A stretch of 33,625 nucleotides of DNA from the NCBI RefSeq assembly GCF_009828025.1, contig NZ_WTYA01000016.1, forward strand, positions 1 to 33,625, given 5' to 3'. The DNA comes from Qipengyuania algicida. Lineage in GTDB: Bacteria > Pseudomonadota > Alphaproteobacteria > Sphingomonadales > Sphingomonadaceae. The notes beneath the pieces were generated by a model that made no database searches, was not told the DNA's origin, and saw nothing but the letters and a program-made list of their open reading frames with translations. Of the stretch, positions 23,582-33,625 are shown one piece after another; within the stretch, counting starts at the first letter, position 1, and each line of letters starts with the position of its first letter. A program made the translations under genes and the position numbers.

Positions 23582-25135
23582 CGTATAGTCGTAGACCACG
23601 CGGTTGATCCCTTGCACTTCGTTGACGATGCGCGTCGCGGTGCGGCTCAGGAAGCCCGCGTCGAAGGGATAGACGTCCGCCGTCATGCCGTCAGTGCTCG
23701 TCACGGCGCGTAAGGCACACACGCTGTCATAGGTGCGCCCGTCGCCCATCACGCCCACGGTCTTGACCGGCAGCAGCACGGCGAAAGCCTGCCAGATGGC
23801 GTCATAGAGCCCGGCGTTGCGGATTTCTTCCAGATAGACCGCATCGGCCTTGCGCAGGATATCGCAGCGTTCCTTGGTCACTTCGCCGGGGATGCGGATG
23901 GCGAGGCCGGGGCCGGGGAAGGGGTGGCGACCAACGAAGATTTCGGGAAGGCCCAGCTCGCGGCCGAGTTCGCGGACCTCGTCCTTGAACAATTCGCGCA
24001 AGGGTTCGACCAGCTTCATGTTCATGCGTTCGGGCAGGCCGCCGACATTGTGGTGGCTCTTGATCGTCACGCTCGGCCCGCCGGTGAAGGAAACGCTTTC
24101 GATCACGTCGGGATAGAGCGTGCCCTGCGCGAGGAAATCCGCGCCGCCGATCTTCCTCGCCTCTTCCTCGAAGATGTCGATGAAGGTCTTGCCGATGAAC
24201 TTGCGTTTCTTCTCGGGGTCGGTTTCCCCTGCGAGCCCTGACAGGAACAGCTCTTCTGCATCAACGTGGACCAGCGGGATGTTGTAATGGTCGCGGAACA
24301 GGGTGACGACCTGTTCGGCCTCGTTCATCCGCATGAGGCCGTGATCGACGAACACGCAGGTCAGCTGGTCGCCGATCGCCTCGTGAATCAGCACTGCGGC
24401 AACAGCGCTGTCGACCCCGCCGGACAGGCCGCAGATGACCTTGCCCCCATTTGGGCCGACACCGACTTGCGCGCGGATTTCCTCGATCTTGGTCTGGCGG
24501 AATTCGGCCATCGTCCAATCGCCCGCCAGTCCGCAGACATGGCGCACGAAATTGGCGAGCAGCTTGGCGCCGTCGGCGGTGTGGACCACCTCGGGGTGGA
24601 ACTGGGTACCGTAATATTTGCGATCCTCGTCGGCGATTACCGCGAAGGGCGCGCCATCGCTGGTGGCGACGATCTTGAAGCCGGGTGCGAATTTCGTGAC
24701 CTTATCGCCGTGGCTCATCCACACCTGATGCCGCTCACCCACCTGCCACAGCCCGTCGAACAGCGCGCAATCCTCGGTCACGGTCAGGAAAGCCCGGCCG
24801 AATTCGCCGCCTTCGCCAGTCTCGTGACCCGGCCTGACTTCGCCGCCCAGCTGATGGCTCATCACCTGTTGACCGTAGCAGATGCCCAGGATCGGCAACC
24901 CGCTGTCGAACAGCACTTGCGGCGCGCGGGGGCTGCCGTCTTCCGGAACGCTGGCGGGCGAGCCCGACAGGATAATGCCCTTGGGCTTCATCCGGGCGAA
25001 GGCTTCCTCCGCCTGAGTGAAGGGGGCGATTTCGGAGTAAACCCCGGCCTCGCGCACGCGGCGGGCGATGAGCTGGGTCACCTGACTGCCGAAATCGACG
25101 ATCAGGATGGAATCGGGAAGGTGGCTGGCGTCCAT
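23549..25135 (-). CDS. guaA: GMP synthase (glutamine-hydrolysing) GuaA
   Basis: A 528-aa enzyme that converts XMP, glutamine and ATP to GMP. It has a class I glutamine amidotransferase domain (C86 in LGICYGQQ, with the His-x-Glu of [11 protein letters not shown]) and the ATP-pyrophosphatase loop [11 protein letters not shown]. The C-terminal dimer domain contains [10 protein letters not shown] and ends PPGTIEWE. The ATG at 25135 is preferred over the in-frame TTG at 25141. The enzyme is complete; its last codons coincide with an att-like repeat, so an integration event would have kept the reading frame. Confidence 0.97.
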   Translation of the reverse strand: MDASHLPDSILIVDFGSQVTQLIARRVREAGVYSEIAPFTQAEEAFARMKPKGIILSGSPASVPEDGSPRAPQVLFDSGLPILGICYGQQVMSHQLGGEVRPGHETGEGGEFGRAFLTVTEDCALFDGLWQVGERHQVWMSHGDKVTKFAPGFKIVATSDGAPFAVIADEDRKYYGTQFHPEVVHTADGAKLLANFVRHVCGLAGDWTMAEFRQTKIEEIRAQVGVGPNGGKVICGLSGGVDSAVAAVLIHEAIGDQLTCVFVDHGLMRMNEAEQVVTLFRDHYNIPLVHVDAEELFLSGLAGETDPEKKRKFIGKTFIDIFEEEARKIGGADFLAQGTLYPDVIESVSFTGGPSVTIKSHHNVGGLPERMNMKLVEPLRELFKDEVRELGRELGLPEIFVGRHPFPGPGLAIRIPGEVTKERCDILRKADAVYLEEIRNAGLYDAIWQAFAVLLPVKTVGVMGDGRTYDSVCALRAVTSTDGMTADVYPFDAGFLSRTATRIVNEVQGINRVVYDYTSKPPGTIEWE

Positions 25136-25436
25136 GCTCAAGCCGGTTATGCGCGGCGGGCGTGCGTGTCCAGTGGCGCGAGAAACTGTATACTCCGCTC
25201 CAGCTGTTGCGTTTTGCGCAAGTCCGCTTGGCGTTTTCTCACTTGGGTTTGCCGATCGTCGAAACTACCTGCGCAACCAAGCCGGAAGCTGGTTTTCAAT
25301 CTCCCAGCGGACGGCAGGATGCAGAGCTGATCTGTATCCCTTGCCGAACTTGCGGCAAGCCCCGGCCAGAAACGCGATCCTGTCCCCAACCCACAGATCG
25401 CGCGGCCCCGGCAGCAAGTTCGCCAGGCAGCGAGTA

Positions 25437-25482
25437 GAGACGCGGCCGCCGACCTCCCCCCCAATCCCAGGCGCCGCGTCTC
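25437..25482. other. Large intergenic stem-loop in a 500-base gap
   Basis: GAGACGCGGC (25437-25446) and GCCGCGTCTC (25473-25482) are perfectly complementary over 10 bases, with a 26-base loop that contains seven Cs in a row (Gs on the other strand). The gap 25142-25641 between divergent guaA and the UrcA-like gene holds no gene I can support: open frames on both strands have no start or family signal. The stem-loop could be part of a small RNA or a leader. No T-run follows it on either strand. Confidence 0.4.
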
Positions 25483-25641
25483 GAAAGCGGCCCCCACTGC
25501 GGCACGGTTGCGATCCATGCACCTGCAGGCGATCTTTTCGCAATTGCAGCATTAATTTGTGCGGCGCACCATGCGCGTACAAGAAAACAAGCGGAGGTGT
25601 TTCGAAAGGCGAGTCCTCAAGGAAGAGAAAGGAAATTCGAT

Positions 25642-25947
25642 ATGCGTCGATTTATCACTCCCGTCCTCGCCGCACTCGCCGCAGTTGCCGTCTCGGCACC
25701 GGCTGTGGCCGAAACAAACCGGGTGGATATCCCGGTGGCCTATGGCGACCTCGACCTCTCGCAGCCTGAGCATGTGGCGATTCTCAAGGATCGTCTCCAT
25801 GAAGCGGCAATGGTTGCCTGTGCCAGACTGCCGGAATCGGCACTGGTGCCCAATTCGGGCGTCCCGTCCTGCACTACCGCTACGTATCACCGCGCGCTGG
25901 TCGCCCTGGCCAAGCTCGTGCCGCAGCAAGTCGCTCTGCGCGATTGA
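25642..25947 (+). CDS. UrcA family protein
   Basis: A 101-aa exported protein. The signal peptide is MRRFITPVLAALAAVAVSAPAVA. The mature part follows the UrcA pattern: VAYGDLDLSQPEHVAILKDRLHEAAMVACARL, then PSCTTATYHRALVAL, with two cysteines that likely pair in the periplasm. UrcA proteins are common in sphingomonads and caulobacters; function unknown. AAAGGAA (25629-25635) lies before the ATG. An in-frame ATG at 25597 is less likely because it would bury the signal peptide. Confidence 0.88.
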   Translation: MRRFITPVLAALAAVAVSAPAVAETNRVDIPVAYGDLDLSQPEHVAILKDRLHEAAMVACARLPESALVPNSGVPSCTTATYHRALVALAKLVPQQVALRD

Positions 25948-25998
25948 TGGTCTGACATGAGTGGGCGCGGCTGGTGGGAATCCTGCCGGTTGCGCCCC

Positions 25999-27555
25999 TC
26001 AGGCGGGAAGGCCAATTGCGTCGGCGATGGCCCGCAATTCGGTTTTCAGCAATTTGCCGATATGGCTGCGCGGCATTTCCTCGATCGCGTGCAATGCGGC
26101 GATCCGCTGCGTCTTGCCGAGCCTTGCGTTGACCGCAGCGCGAATATCCTCGGGATCGCGTGCTTCCGGCTTCAAAGTGACGAAGCCGACCGGGGTTTCC
26201 CCCCACTGGCGTGATGGCATGCCGATCACCGCGGCTTCCGCAACATCATCCTCTTTCAGCAATTCCGTCTCCAGATCGACTGGGTAGATGTTGAACCCGC
26301 CGGAGATAATCATATCCTTGGCGCGGCCGACCAGTTCGACGAAGCCCTCGGCATCGATCCGCCCGATATCGCCCATGCGCTGCCAGCGCACGCCGGTTTC
26401 CGGGTGGGTCCAGTAGCCGTCGCGCGTCTTGCCCGGTTGGTTCTTGTAACCGCTCATCATCGTTTGGCTTAGCCCGACGAGATTGCCCGGCGTCCCCGGC
26501 GGTACTTCGCGATCGTCGTCGTCCAGAACCTTCAGCTCGCTACCCGGCGCGGGGCGCCCGACGGTGTGGAGTTTGTCGGGAAATTCATGCGCCGCGAGCA
26601 GGCAGACAACGCCGCCTTCGGTCATCGAATAGATTTCCACCAGCCCGCCGGGCATCCGGCGCAAAACCTCGCCCTTCAATTCAGCCGAGAAGGGGGCGGA
26701 GGTGCAGTATTTCATCCTTAGCGCCGACAGGTCGAAGCTATCGAAAGCATCGAAATCCATCAGCCGCTGATATTGCACCGGCACCAGCATGGTGATGGTC
26801 GTGCCGTCGCGCGCGGCATGATCGCACCAGCGCGCGCAATCGAACTTGCCCATCACGCGCACCGTTCCACCGGCCAGCAGCGGGGCAAGGAAGGCAACCA
26901 TCGTCGTGTTCGAATAGAGCGGGGTCGAAGCGAGGCTGACCACCGGTCCCCCGCCTTCGAGCAGGCTGGCTGCGGTAAAGGCGAATTGCCGCCAGCGCAT
27001 CTGGTGCGAATGGACTATGCCCTTCGGAGTGCCGGTGGTGCCGGAGGAATAGATGATGTTGAACGAATTACCGGGTTCGGGCGCGATGGCGGGTGCGGTG
27101 GTCCCGCCAGCCGCCATCCAGTCGTCGAGGTCTTCGTCGAGCACGATCCGGTCCATCCCGGCAAAGCACTCCGCGCCCAGCTCGGTAAGCTTGGCGCGGT
27201 CGATGAAGATGTGTTTCGCGCCGCTATCGGCAGCCATGCCTTCGAGCTGCTCGGCGCTGGCGCTTGTGGTGAGCGGGGCGGCAACCCCGCCGGCGCGCAT
27301 GGCGGCGAGGAACACCAGCGCATAATTGATGGTCGAAGTGCCAAGGATCGCCACCGCCTGCCCGCGCTCAAGGCCATCCTCGATCAGGCGCGCGGCGATC
27401 CGCTCGATCCGGTCGTGCACCTCGCCCCAGCTCAATTCGCCAGTCTCGTCGCGCAAGGCGGGCTTGTCCGGCTGGGCCTGTGCCCAGCGCGCGAGGATTT
27501 CGCTGTAGGAGCCGAATGGCTGGGTGAGGTCTTCGGGCGTGGGTGCAGTGCTCAT
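25999..27555 (-). CDS. AMP-binding acyl-CoA synthetase
   Basis: A 518-aa member of the ANL superfamily that activates a carboxylic acid with ATP and joins it to CoA. Core motifs are the P-loop IIYSSGTTGTPKGIVHSH, the A5-like region VEIYSMTEGG, the hinge motif MGDIGRIDAEGFVELVGRAKDMIISGGFNIYP and the C-terminal catalytic lysine in SHIGKLLKTEL. Substrate cannot be told; the motif set is that of long- or medium-chain fatty acid or aromatic acid CoA ligases. I chose the ATG at 27555 as the longer frame is not coding-like. It lies 36 bases after the sdaA stop, same strand. Confidence 0.93.
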   Translation of the reverse strand: MSTAPTPEDLTQPFGSYSEILARWAQAQPDKPALRDETGELSWGEVHDRIERIAARLIEDGLERGQAVAILGTSTINYALVFLAAMRAGGVAAPLTTSASAEQLEGMAADSGAKHIFIDRAKLTELGAECFAGMDRIVLDEDLDDWMAAGGTTAPAIAPEPGNSFNIIYSSGTTGTPKGIVHSHQMRWRQFAFTAASLLEGGGPVVSLASTPLYSNTTMVAFLAPLLAGGTVRVMGKFDCARWCDHAARDGTTITMLVPVQYQRLMDFDAFDSFDLSALRMKYCTSAPFSAELKGEVLRRMPGGLVEIYSMTEGGVVCLLAAHEFPDKLHTVGRPAPGSELKVLDDDDREVPPGTPGNLVGLSQTMMSGYKNQPGKTRDGYWTHPETGVRWQRMGDIGRIDAEGFVELVGRAKDMIISGGFNIYPVDLETELLKEDDVAEAAVIGMPSRQWGETPVGFVTLKPEARDPEDIRAAVNARLGKTQRIAALHAIEEMPRSHIGKLLKTELRAIADAIGLPA

Positions 27556-27591
27556 GCAGGCCAGACTAAGCGGCCCGGCGTCCAAGTCCAG

Positions 27592-28974
27592 TCAGCATTC
27601 GATGACATTGACGGCGAGGCCGCCCTGACTCGTTTCCTTATATTTGCTCGACATGTCGAGCCCGGTCTGGCGCATCGTCTCGATCACCTGATCGAGGCTG
27701 ACGCAGCTTTCCGCGCCAGAGCGGTGAAGCGCCAGGCGTGCGGCATTGACCGCCTTCACCGCGCCGATGGCGTTGCGTTCGATGCAGGGCACCTGCACCA
27801 GCCCGCCGACCGGATCGCAGGTGAGGCCGAGATTGTGCTCCATCCCGATTTCCGCCGCGCTTGCGACCTGCACCGGGCTGCCACCCCACAATGCCGCGAG
27901 CGCGCCCGCCGCCATCGAGCAGGCGACGCCCACCTCGCCCTGGCAACCCATCTCGGCGCCCGAGATCGAGGCGCGTTGTTTGTAGAGCAGGCCGATCGCT
28001 CCGGCAGTGAGCAGGTATGTGCGGCGGCTGTCGCGGCAGCGGTCTTCGCTGCCATCGCAGTAAAAGCGCATCACCGCCGGGATGATTCCCGCCGCGCCAT
28101 TGGTCGGTGCGGTGACGACGCGGCCCCCGGCGGCGTTCTCTTCGTTCACGGCCATCGCGTAGCAGTTGAGCCAGTCGAACAATTGTTCGCGTTCGTTCGA
28201 TTGCGGGTTGGCGGAGAGCCGGTCCCACAGGTCGGGTGCGCGGCGCTGGACCTTGAGCCCGCCTGGCAGCACGCCGCGCTGGTGAAGCCCGCGCTCGACG
28301 CATTGTTCCATCGCTTCGGCGACCCGGTCGATACCCGACAGCGTTTCCGCGCGCGGGCGCATCGCGTCCTCGTTGGCGAGCACCAGCTCGGCAATCGAAA
28401 GGCCGTTTGCGGCGCATTGCGCAAGCATCTCTTCCGCCGATCCGAAGGGGTGGGGGACATCGTTGCCGCTGGAAACGCGGTCGTCCTTGGGCGGGCGCTT
28501 CAATTGCGCCTCGCTGGCAACGAAGCCGCCACCGGTCGAATAATAGGTCCGGCTCGCAAGCACTTCGCCCGCCGCATCGCGCGCGGTCAGGGTCATGCCG
28601 TTGGGGTGGAGTTCGGGGATGACCTGTCCCGCCAGCTCGATATCCCGGCGCTTGTCGAAGCCGATGGCGTGCGATCCACCCAGCAGCAGCTGGCCGTCGG
28701 CGGTGATCCGCTCGAGCGCCGCCGCTGCCTCGTCAGGGTCTGTGCGGTCGGGGCGGAAACCGGCGAGGCCGAGGATCGTCGCATCCACCGTGCCGTGCCC
28801 GACCCCCGTCAGCGCCAGCGAGCCCTGCAATTGCACGTGCACTCGAGCGCAGCGGTCGAGCAGATCCTTGCGTGCGAGGTGGCGGGTGAACATCCGCGCG
28901 ATCCGCATCGGCCCCACCGTATGCGAGGAGGATGGGCCGATGCCGATGCGGAAAATATCGAGGACGGACAACAT
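27592..28974 (-). CDS. sdaA: L-serine dehydratase SdaA (iron-sulphur type)
   Basis: A 460-aa single-chain enzyme that deaminates L-serine to pyruvate and ammonia with a [4Fe-4S] cluster. It opens with [23 protein letters not shown], the regulatory beta domain, and holds the cluster region [12 protein letters not shown] and [18 protein letters not shown]. The cysteines at 344, 386 and 397 match the cluster ligands of the Legionella enzyme, and the chain ends in a cysteine (C460), matching the C-terminal tail that plugs the active site there. It is complete. Confidence 0.96.
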   Translation of the reverse strand: MLSVLDIFRIGIGPSSSHTVGPMRIARMFTRHLARKDLLDRCARVHVQLQGSLALTGVGHGTVDATILGLAGFRPDRTDPDEAAAALERITADGQLLLGGSHAIGFDKRRDIELAGQVIPELHPNGMTLTARDAAGEVLASRTYYSTGGGFVASEAQLKRPPKDDRVSSGNDVPHPFGSAEEMLAQCAANGLSIAELVLANEDAMRPRAETLSGIDRVAEAMEQCVERGLHQRGVLPGGLKVQRRAPDLWDRLSANPQSNEREQLFDWLNCYAMAVNEENAAGGRVVTAPTNGAAGIIPAVMRFYCDGSEDRCRDSRRTYLLTAGAIGLLYKQRASISGAEMGCQGEVGVACSMAAGALAALWGGSPVQVASAAEIGMEHNLGLTCDPVGGLVQVPCIERNAIGAVKAVNAARLALHRSGAESCVSLDQVIETMRQTGLDMSSKYKETSQGGLAVNVIEC

Positions 28975-29037
28975 GATTGCTGCCCGTCCTAGACCTGTGC
29001 GGTTACGAATGAAACCTTCGGCTTTCCAGCCAGCGGA

Positions 29038-30459
29038 TCACTCGTTGGCGAGGGTCTTGACCAGATCGTAGAGATAGTCGCGCCCGGTATAGATGCCCTT
29101 GATCTGCAAGCGTTCGTTGAGGCCATGGACACCGTTGCCGTCCGGATCGCCCCATGCGCTCGGCACGCCATAGGTCGGGATGCCGGCACCGGAGGTATAG
29201 ACCGCGTCGGTTGCCCCGGTCGACATCGAGGGGATCACCGGCACGCCCGGGAAATATTTCGCCGCCAGCTTTTCCACCGGGCCGAGGATCTTGGGATCGA
29301 GCGGCGGTGCCTTGGCAAGCGGCTTGTCGTCGCGGCGATAGGTGATCTCGACCTTGGGATTGTCGATCACCTTGGTCAGCACGTCCTTGATCTCCGCCGG
29401 AGTGTGGCCGGGGAAGATGCGGCAATTGACGTTGGCCTCGACATGCTGGGGCAGCGCGTTCACCGCATGACCGCCATCGATCATCGTCGCGACACAGGTG
29501 GTGCGCAGCATGGAATGCAGCGCCTTGTCCTGATTGACGATTTTCATCGCCTCGGCGTCGTCGAGGTTCTTGGTCAGGGCGACCATCGCCTTGCCTTCCT
29601 CATCCGGGCGCAGCGCCCCGGCCTTGCTGAAAAAGGCGCGGGTGGTGTCGTTGAACTCGGCAGGAAATTCGTAATGGCTGACCGCGTCGAGCGCGCGCGC
29701 CATGTCGTAGATCGCATTGTCCGGCACCGGTTGCGAGCTGTGGCCACCGGGATTGGTCGTGGTCAGCGTGTAATCCTGATAGACTTTTTCGCCCACCTGG
29801 ATCGACTGCACCATCAGGTGCCCCTTGCCATCGGTGCGCCCACCACCGCCCTCGTTGAGTGCGAAGGCCGCATCGATCAGGTCGCGCTTGTGACTGGCGA
29901 GATATTGCGCGCCGTTGAAAGCGGTGTCGGTTTCCTCGCCGCAGGTCAGCGCCATCTTCACCGTGCGCTTAGGGTGATAATGGGCCTTGGCGAAGCGCAC
30001 CAGCGTGTCCGCCCAGACCGCGGCCATGAATTTGTCGTCGGCGATCCCGCGCGCATAGTAATAGCCGTTTTCCTCGACCAGCTTGTAGGGGTCGCGCTCC
30101 CAGTCGGATCGCTTGGCTTCGACCACGTCGATATGGGCGAGCAGCAGCATCGCCTTTTCGGCCTTGTCGGTGCCCGGCCACACAGCGACGATCCCGCCCT
30201 CCTTGGGGTGATCGGGCGTCGAGAACAGGGTGATCTGGTCGTCCTTGAACCCGGCATCCTTCAGACGTGTGGCGATCTGCTGCGCGGCGAGAGTGCAATC
30301 GCCGTTGGACACCTGCGTATTGGTTTCGACCAGCTGTTTGTAGAGATCGAAAAACTGCTGCTGGTCGGGCCGCAGCGGCCCCATCGGCGTGATGGTCATC
30401 TGGGCGGTTGCAGGTGCGGCAAGCGTGGCGGCAGCAAGTGCGAGCAGCGGCAATTTCAT
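29038..30459 (-). CDS. Secreted M20/M25/M40 family metallopeptidase
   Basis: A 473-aa protein with a signal peptide (MKLPLLALAAATLAAPATAQ) and the dizinc site of M20 peptidases: LLLAHIDVVEA (His and Asp), ARGIADDKFMA (bridging Asp), LTCGEETDTAFNG (Glu-Glu) and DPDGNGVHGLNERLQ (C-terminal His). The middle dimerisation domain is present. It is therefore a periplasmic or secreted dipeptidase/carboxypeptidase-like enzyme. No operon partner is seen; it is divergent from gyrB with a gap of about 100 bases. Confidence 0.92.
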   Translation of the reverse strand: MKLPLLALAAATLAAPATAQMTITPMGPLRPDQQQFFDLYKQLVETNTQVSNGDCTLAAQQIATRLKDAGFKDDQITLFSTPDHPKEGGIVAVWPGTDKAEKAMLLLAHIDVVEAKRSDWERDPYKLVEENGYYYARGIADDKFMAAVWADTLVRFAKAHYHPKRTVKMALTCGEETDTAFNGAQYLASHKRDLIDAAFALNEGGGGRTDGKGHLMVQSIQVGEKVYQDYTLTTTNPGGHSSQPVPDNAIYDMARALDAVSHYEFPAEFNDTTRAFFSKAGALRPDEEGKAMVALTKNLDDAEAMKIVNQDKALHSMLRTTCVATMIDGGHAVNALPQHVEANVNCRIFPGHTPAEIKDVLTKVIDNPKVEITYRRDDKPLAKAPPLDPKILGPVEKLAAKYFPGVPVIPSMSTGATDAVYTSGAGIPTYGVPSAWGDPDGNGVHGLNERLQIKGIYTGRDYLYDLVKTLANE

Positions 30460-30515
30460 CTTCGGTAACTCCCCTCATCGAACCGGATCGTTGTAGCGGC
30501 TTGTCCTGTGGATGA

Positions 30516-33083
<2,568 letters not shown>

Positions 33084-33172
33084 TCGGACAGGATGGGCTG
33101 TCTGGTGGTGCGTCTGGTTTTGGGCGGACCAGCGGATTGGACTAGTGGCTGATTAGTTGGGGACAGCGGACG

Positions 33173-33517
33173 CTACGAACGTCCAATGTAAGCCTTGTAG
33201 GAGTCGTAGGCACTGAACCTAACTTCGTATTCCGGATAAGGTATCCCTAGCACCTCAACGTGCCGCTCGCCGAGAGATGTGCTGTAATCTTGAATTCCAG
33301 CCCCGGCGCACTCCACAAGCTCTTCCTCAGCTTTGATCACAAAAGGTAAGTTGGCCCCATTCTCATTGTAGTCGCCATCGATCTCGAAGGCGTGCGCTGC
33401 TGGCTCGTAAGCCGATGCTGGATCGAACTTACCGGATGCCACCCCCATTGGAGGGTCAGACGCATCAAGGAAACTGGTGCCGATTAGCTCGTCATTGAGG
33501 AATATTTTGACTTGCAT
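33173..33517 (-). CDS. Orphan protein of lower GC content
   Basis: A 114-aa protein (MQVKIFLNDELIGTSFLDAS ... VRFSAYDSYKAYIGRS) with alternating beta-strand pattern (VKIFLND, FEIDGDYN, LPFVIKAEEELVEC, VEVLGI, YEVRFSAYD). No signal peptide, membrane segment or recognised motif. Its base composition and codon choice are clearly less GC-rich than gyrB next door, so it may be recently acquired. It is convergent with gyrB; the 89-base gap between them shows no clear terminator. Confidence 0.65.
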   Translation of the reverse strand: MQVKIFLNDELIGTSFLDASDPPMGVASGKFDPASAYEPAAHAFEIDGDYNENGANLPFVIKAEEELVECAGAGIQDYSTSLGERHVEVLGIPYPEYEVRFSAYDSYKAYIGRS

Positions 33518-33622
33518 GACCGTAGTCTTCCACGCCCGCCTGATGTCCGCAATTGATATCGTGGACGGCTCTCCACCTCTGCGGGATAATTTTCTGCAGG
33601 AGAGTCGGAGAGGAGAGTGACG

Positions 33623-33625
33623 ATG
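33623..33625 (+). CDS. Possible start codon of a gene running off the window
   Basis: The window ends on ATG, with AGGAG at 33611-33615 seven bases before it. This is a good ribosome site and start codon, but no coding sequence can be seen. Confidence 0.35.

Noticed and set aside
25107..25769. Open frames in the guaA to UrcA gap, including a Cys-rich stretch on the plus strand
   Set aside because: Frames on both strands have no consistent start, ribosome site or family pattern; the cysteine cluster looks accidental.
26773..28992. 739-residue plus-strand open frame over the acyl-CoA synthetase and sdaA
   Set aside because: Both minus-strand genes carry full family motifs. The plus-strand translation is rich in His, Arg and Ala without any domain, as expected of a shadow frame.

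Overview
The window is GC-rich chromosomal DNA from an alphaproteobacterium, most likely of the order Sphingomonadales and probably family Erythrobacteraceae (Erythrobacter/Porphyrobacter-like). This rests on the style of the proteins (CnoX with a CGPC site, UrcA-like, DUF4402, CHCC zinc finger next to tldD, GlsB-type membrane protein, FolD-YggT-ArgB cluster) and on an alphaproteobacterial-type LexA box, GTTC-N7-GTTC, before nrdA. No database search was possible, so family names rest on recognisable motifs and memory of the families.

Layout. 1-433: non-coding DNA with a minus-strand terminator, a triple 10-bp repeat and tRNA-Gly(GCC). 607-2150 (+): cnoX and a LON-domain protein. 2163-7768 (-): marC, a secreted NTF2-like protein, folD, yggT, argB, small membrane proteins, a helix-turn-helix gene broken by one TAG codon, and a secreted protein of unknown role. 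7857-8428: nested hairpins and a gene whose 5' end looks lost or frameshifted. 8549-14415: the class I ribonucleotide reductase genes nrdB and nrdA, both on the minus strand but separated by an acyltransferase, a small plus-strand gene and two small membrane proteins. 14949-15737 (+): a GlsB-type protein and a PilZ protein. 15781-17367 (-): nadB. 17561-22491: mainly small plus-strand genes plus an orphan ABC ATPase (-), a DUF4402 protein, a CHCC zinc finger, tldD, a secreted protein and a DUF924 protein. 22510-25135: a CHRD lipoprotein (-), a tiny AT-rich insert carrying a DUF7662-like gene between two copies of the guaA 3' end, and guaA (-). 25142-25641: no convincing gene but a large stem-loop. 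25642-30459: a UrcA-like protein (+), then an acyl-CoA synthetase, sdaA and an M20 peptidase (all -). 30567-33083 (+): gyrB. 33173-33517 (-): a lower-GC orphan gene. The last three bases look like the start codon of a further gene.

Most genes are core metabolism: nucleotides (nrdA, nrdB, guaA), one-carbon units (folD), arginine (argB), NAD (nadB), serine breakdown (sdaA) and DNA topology (gyrB). I see no CRISPR array, phage module, transposase or toxin-antitoxin operon, and no clearly new multi-gene system. The best leads are the guaA mini-insert, the nrdA LexA box, an 11-bp element and a 9-bp element found before both nrd genes, and the nonsense-interrupted regulator.
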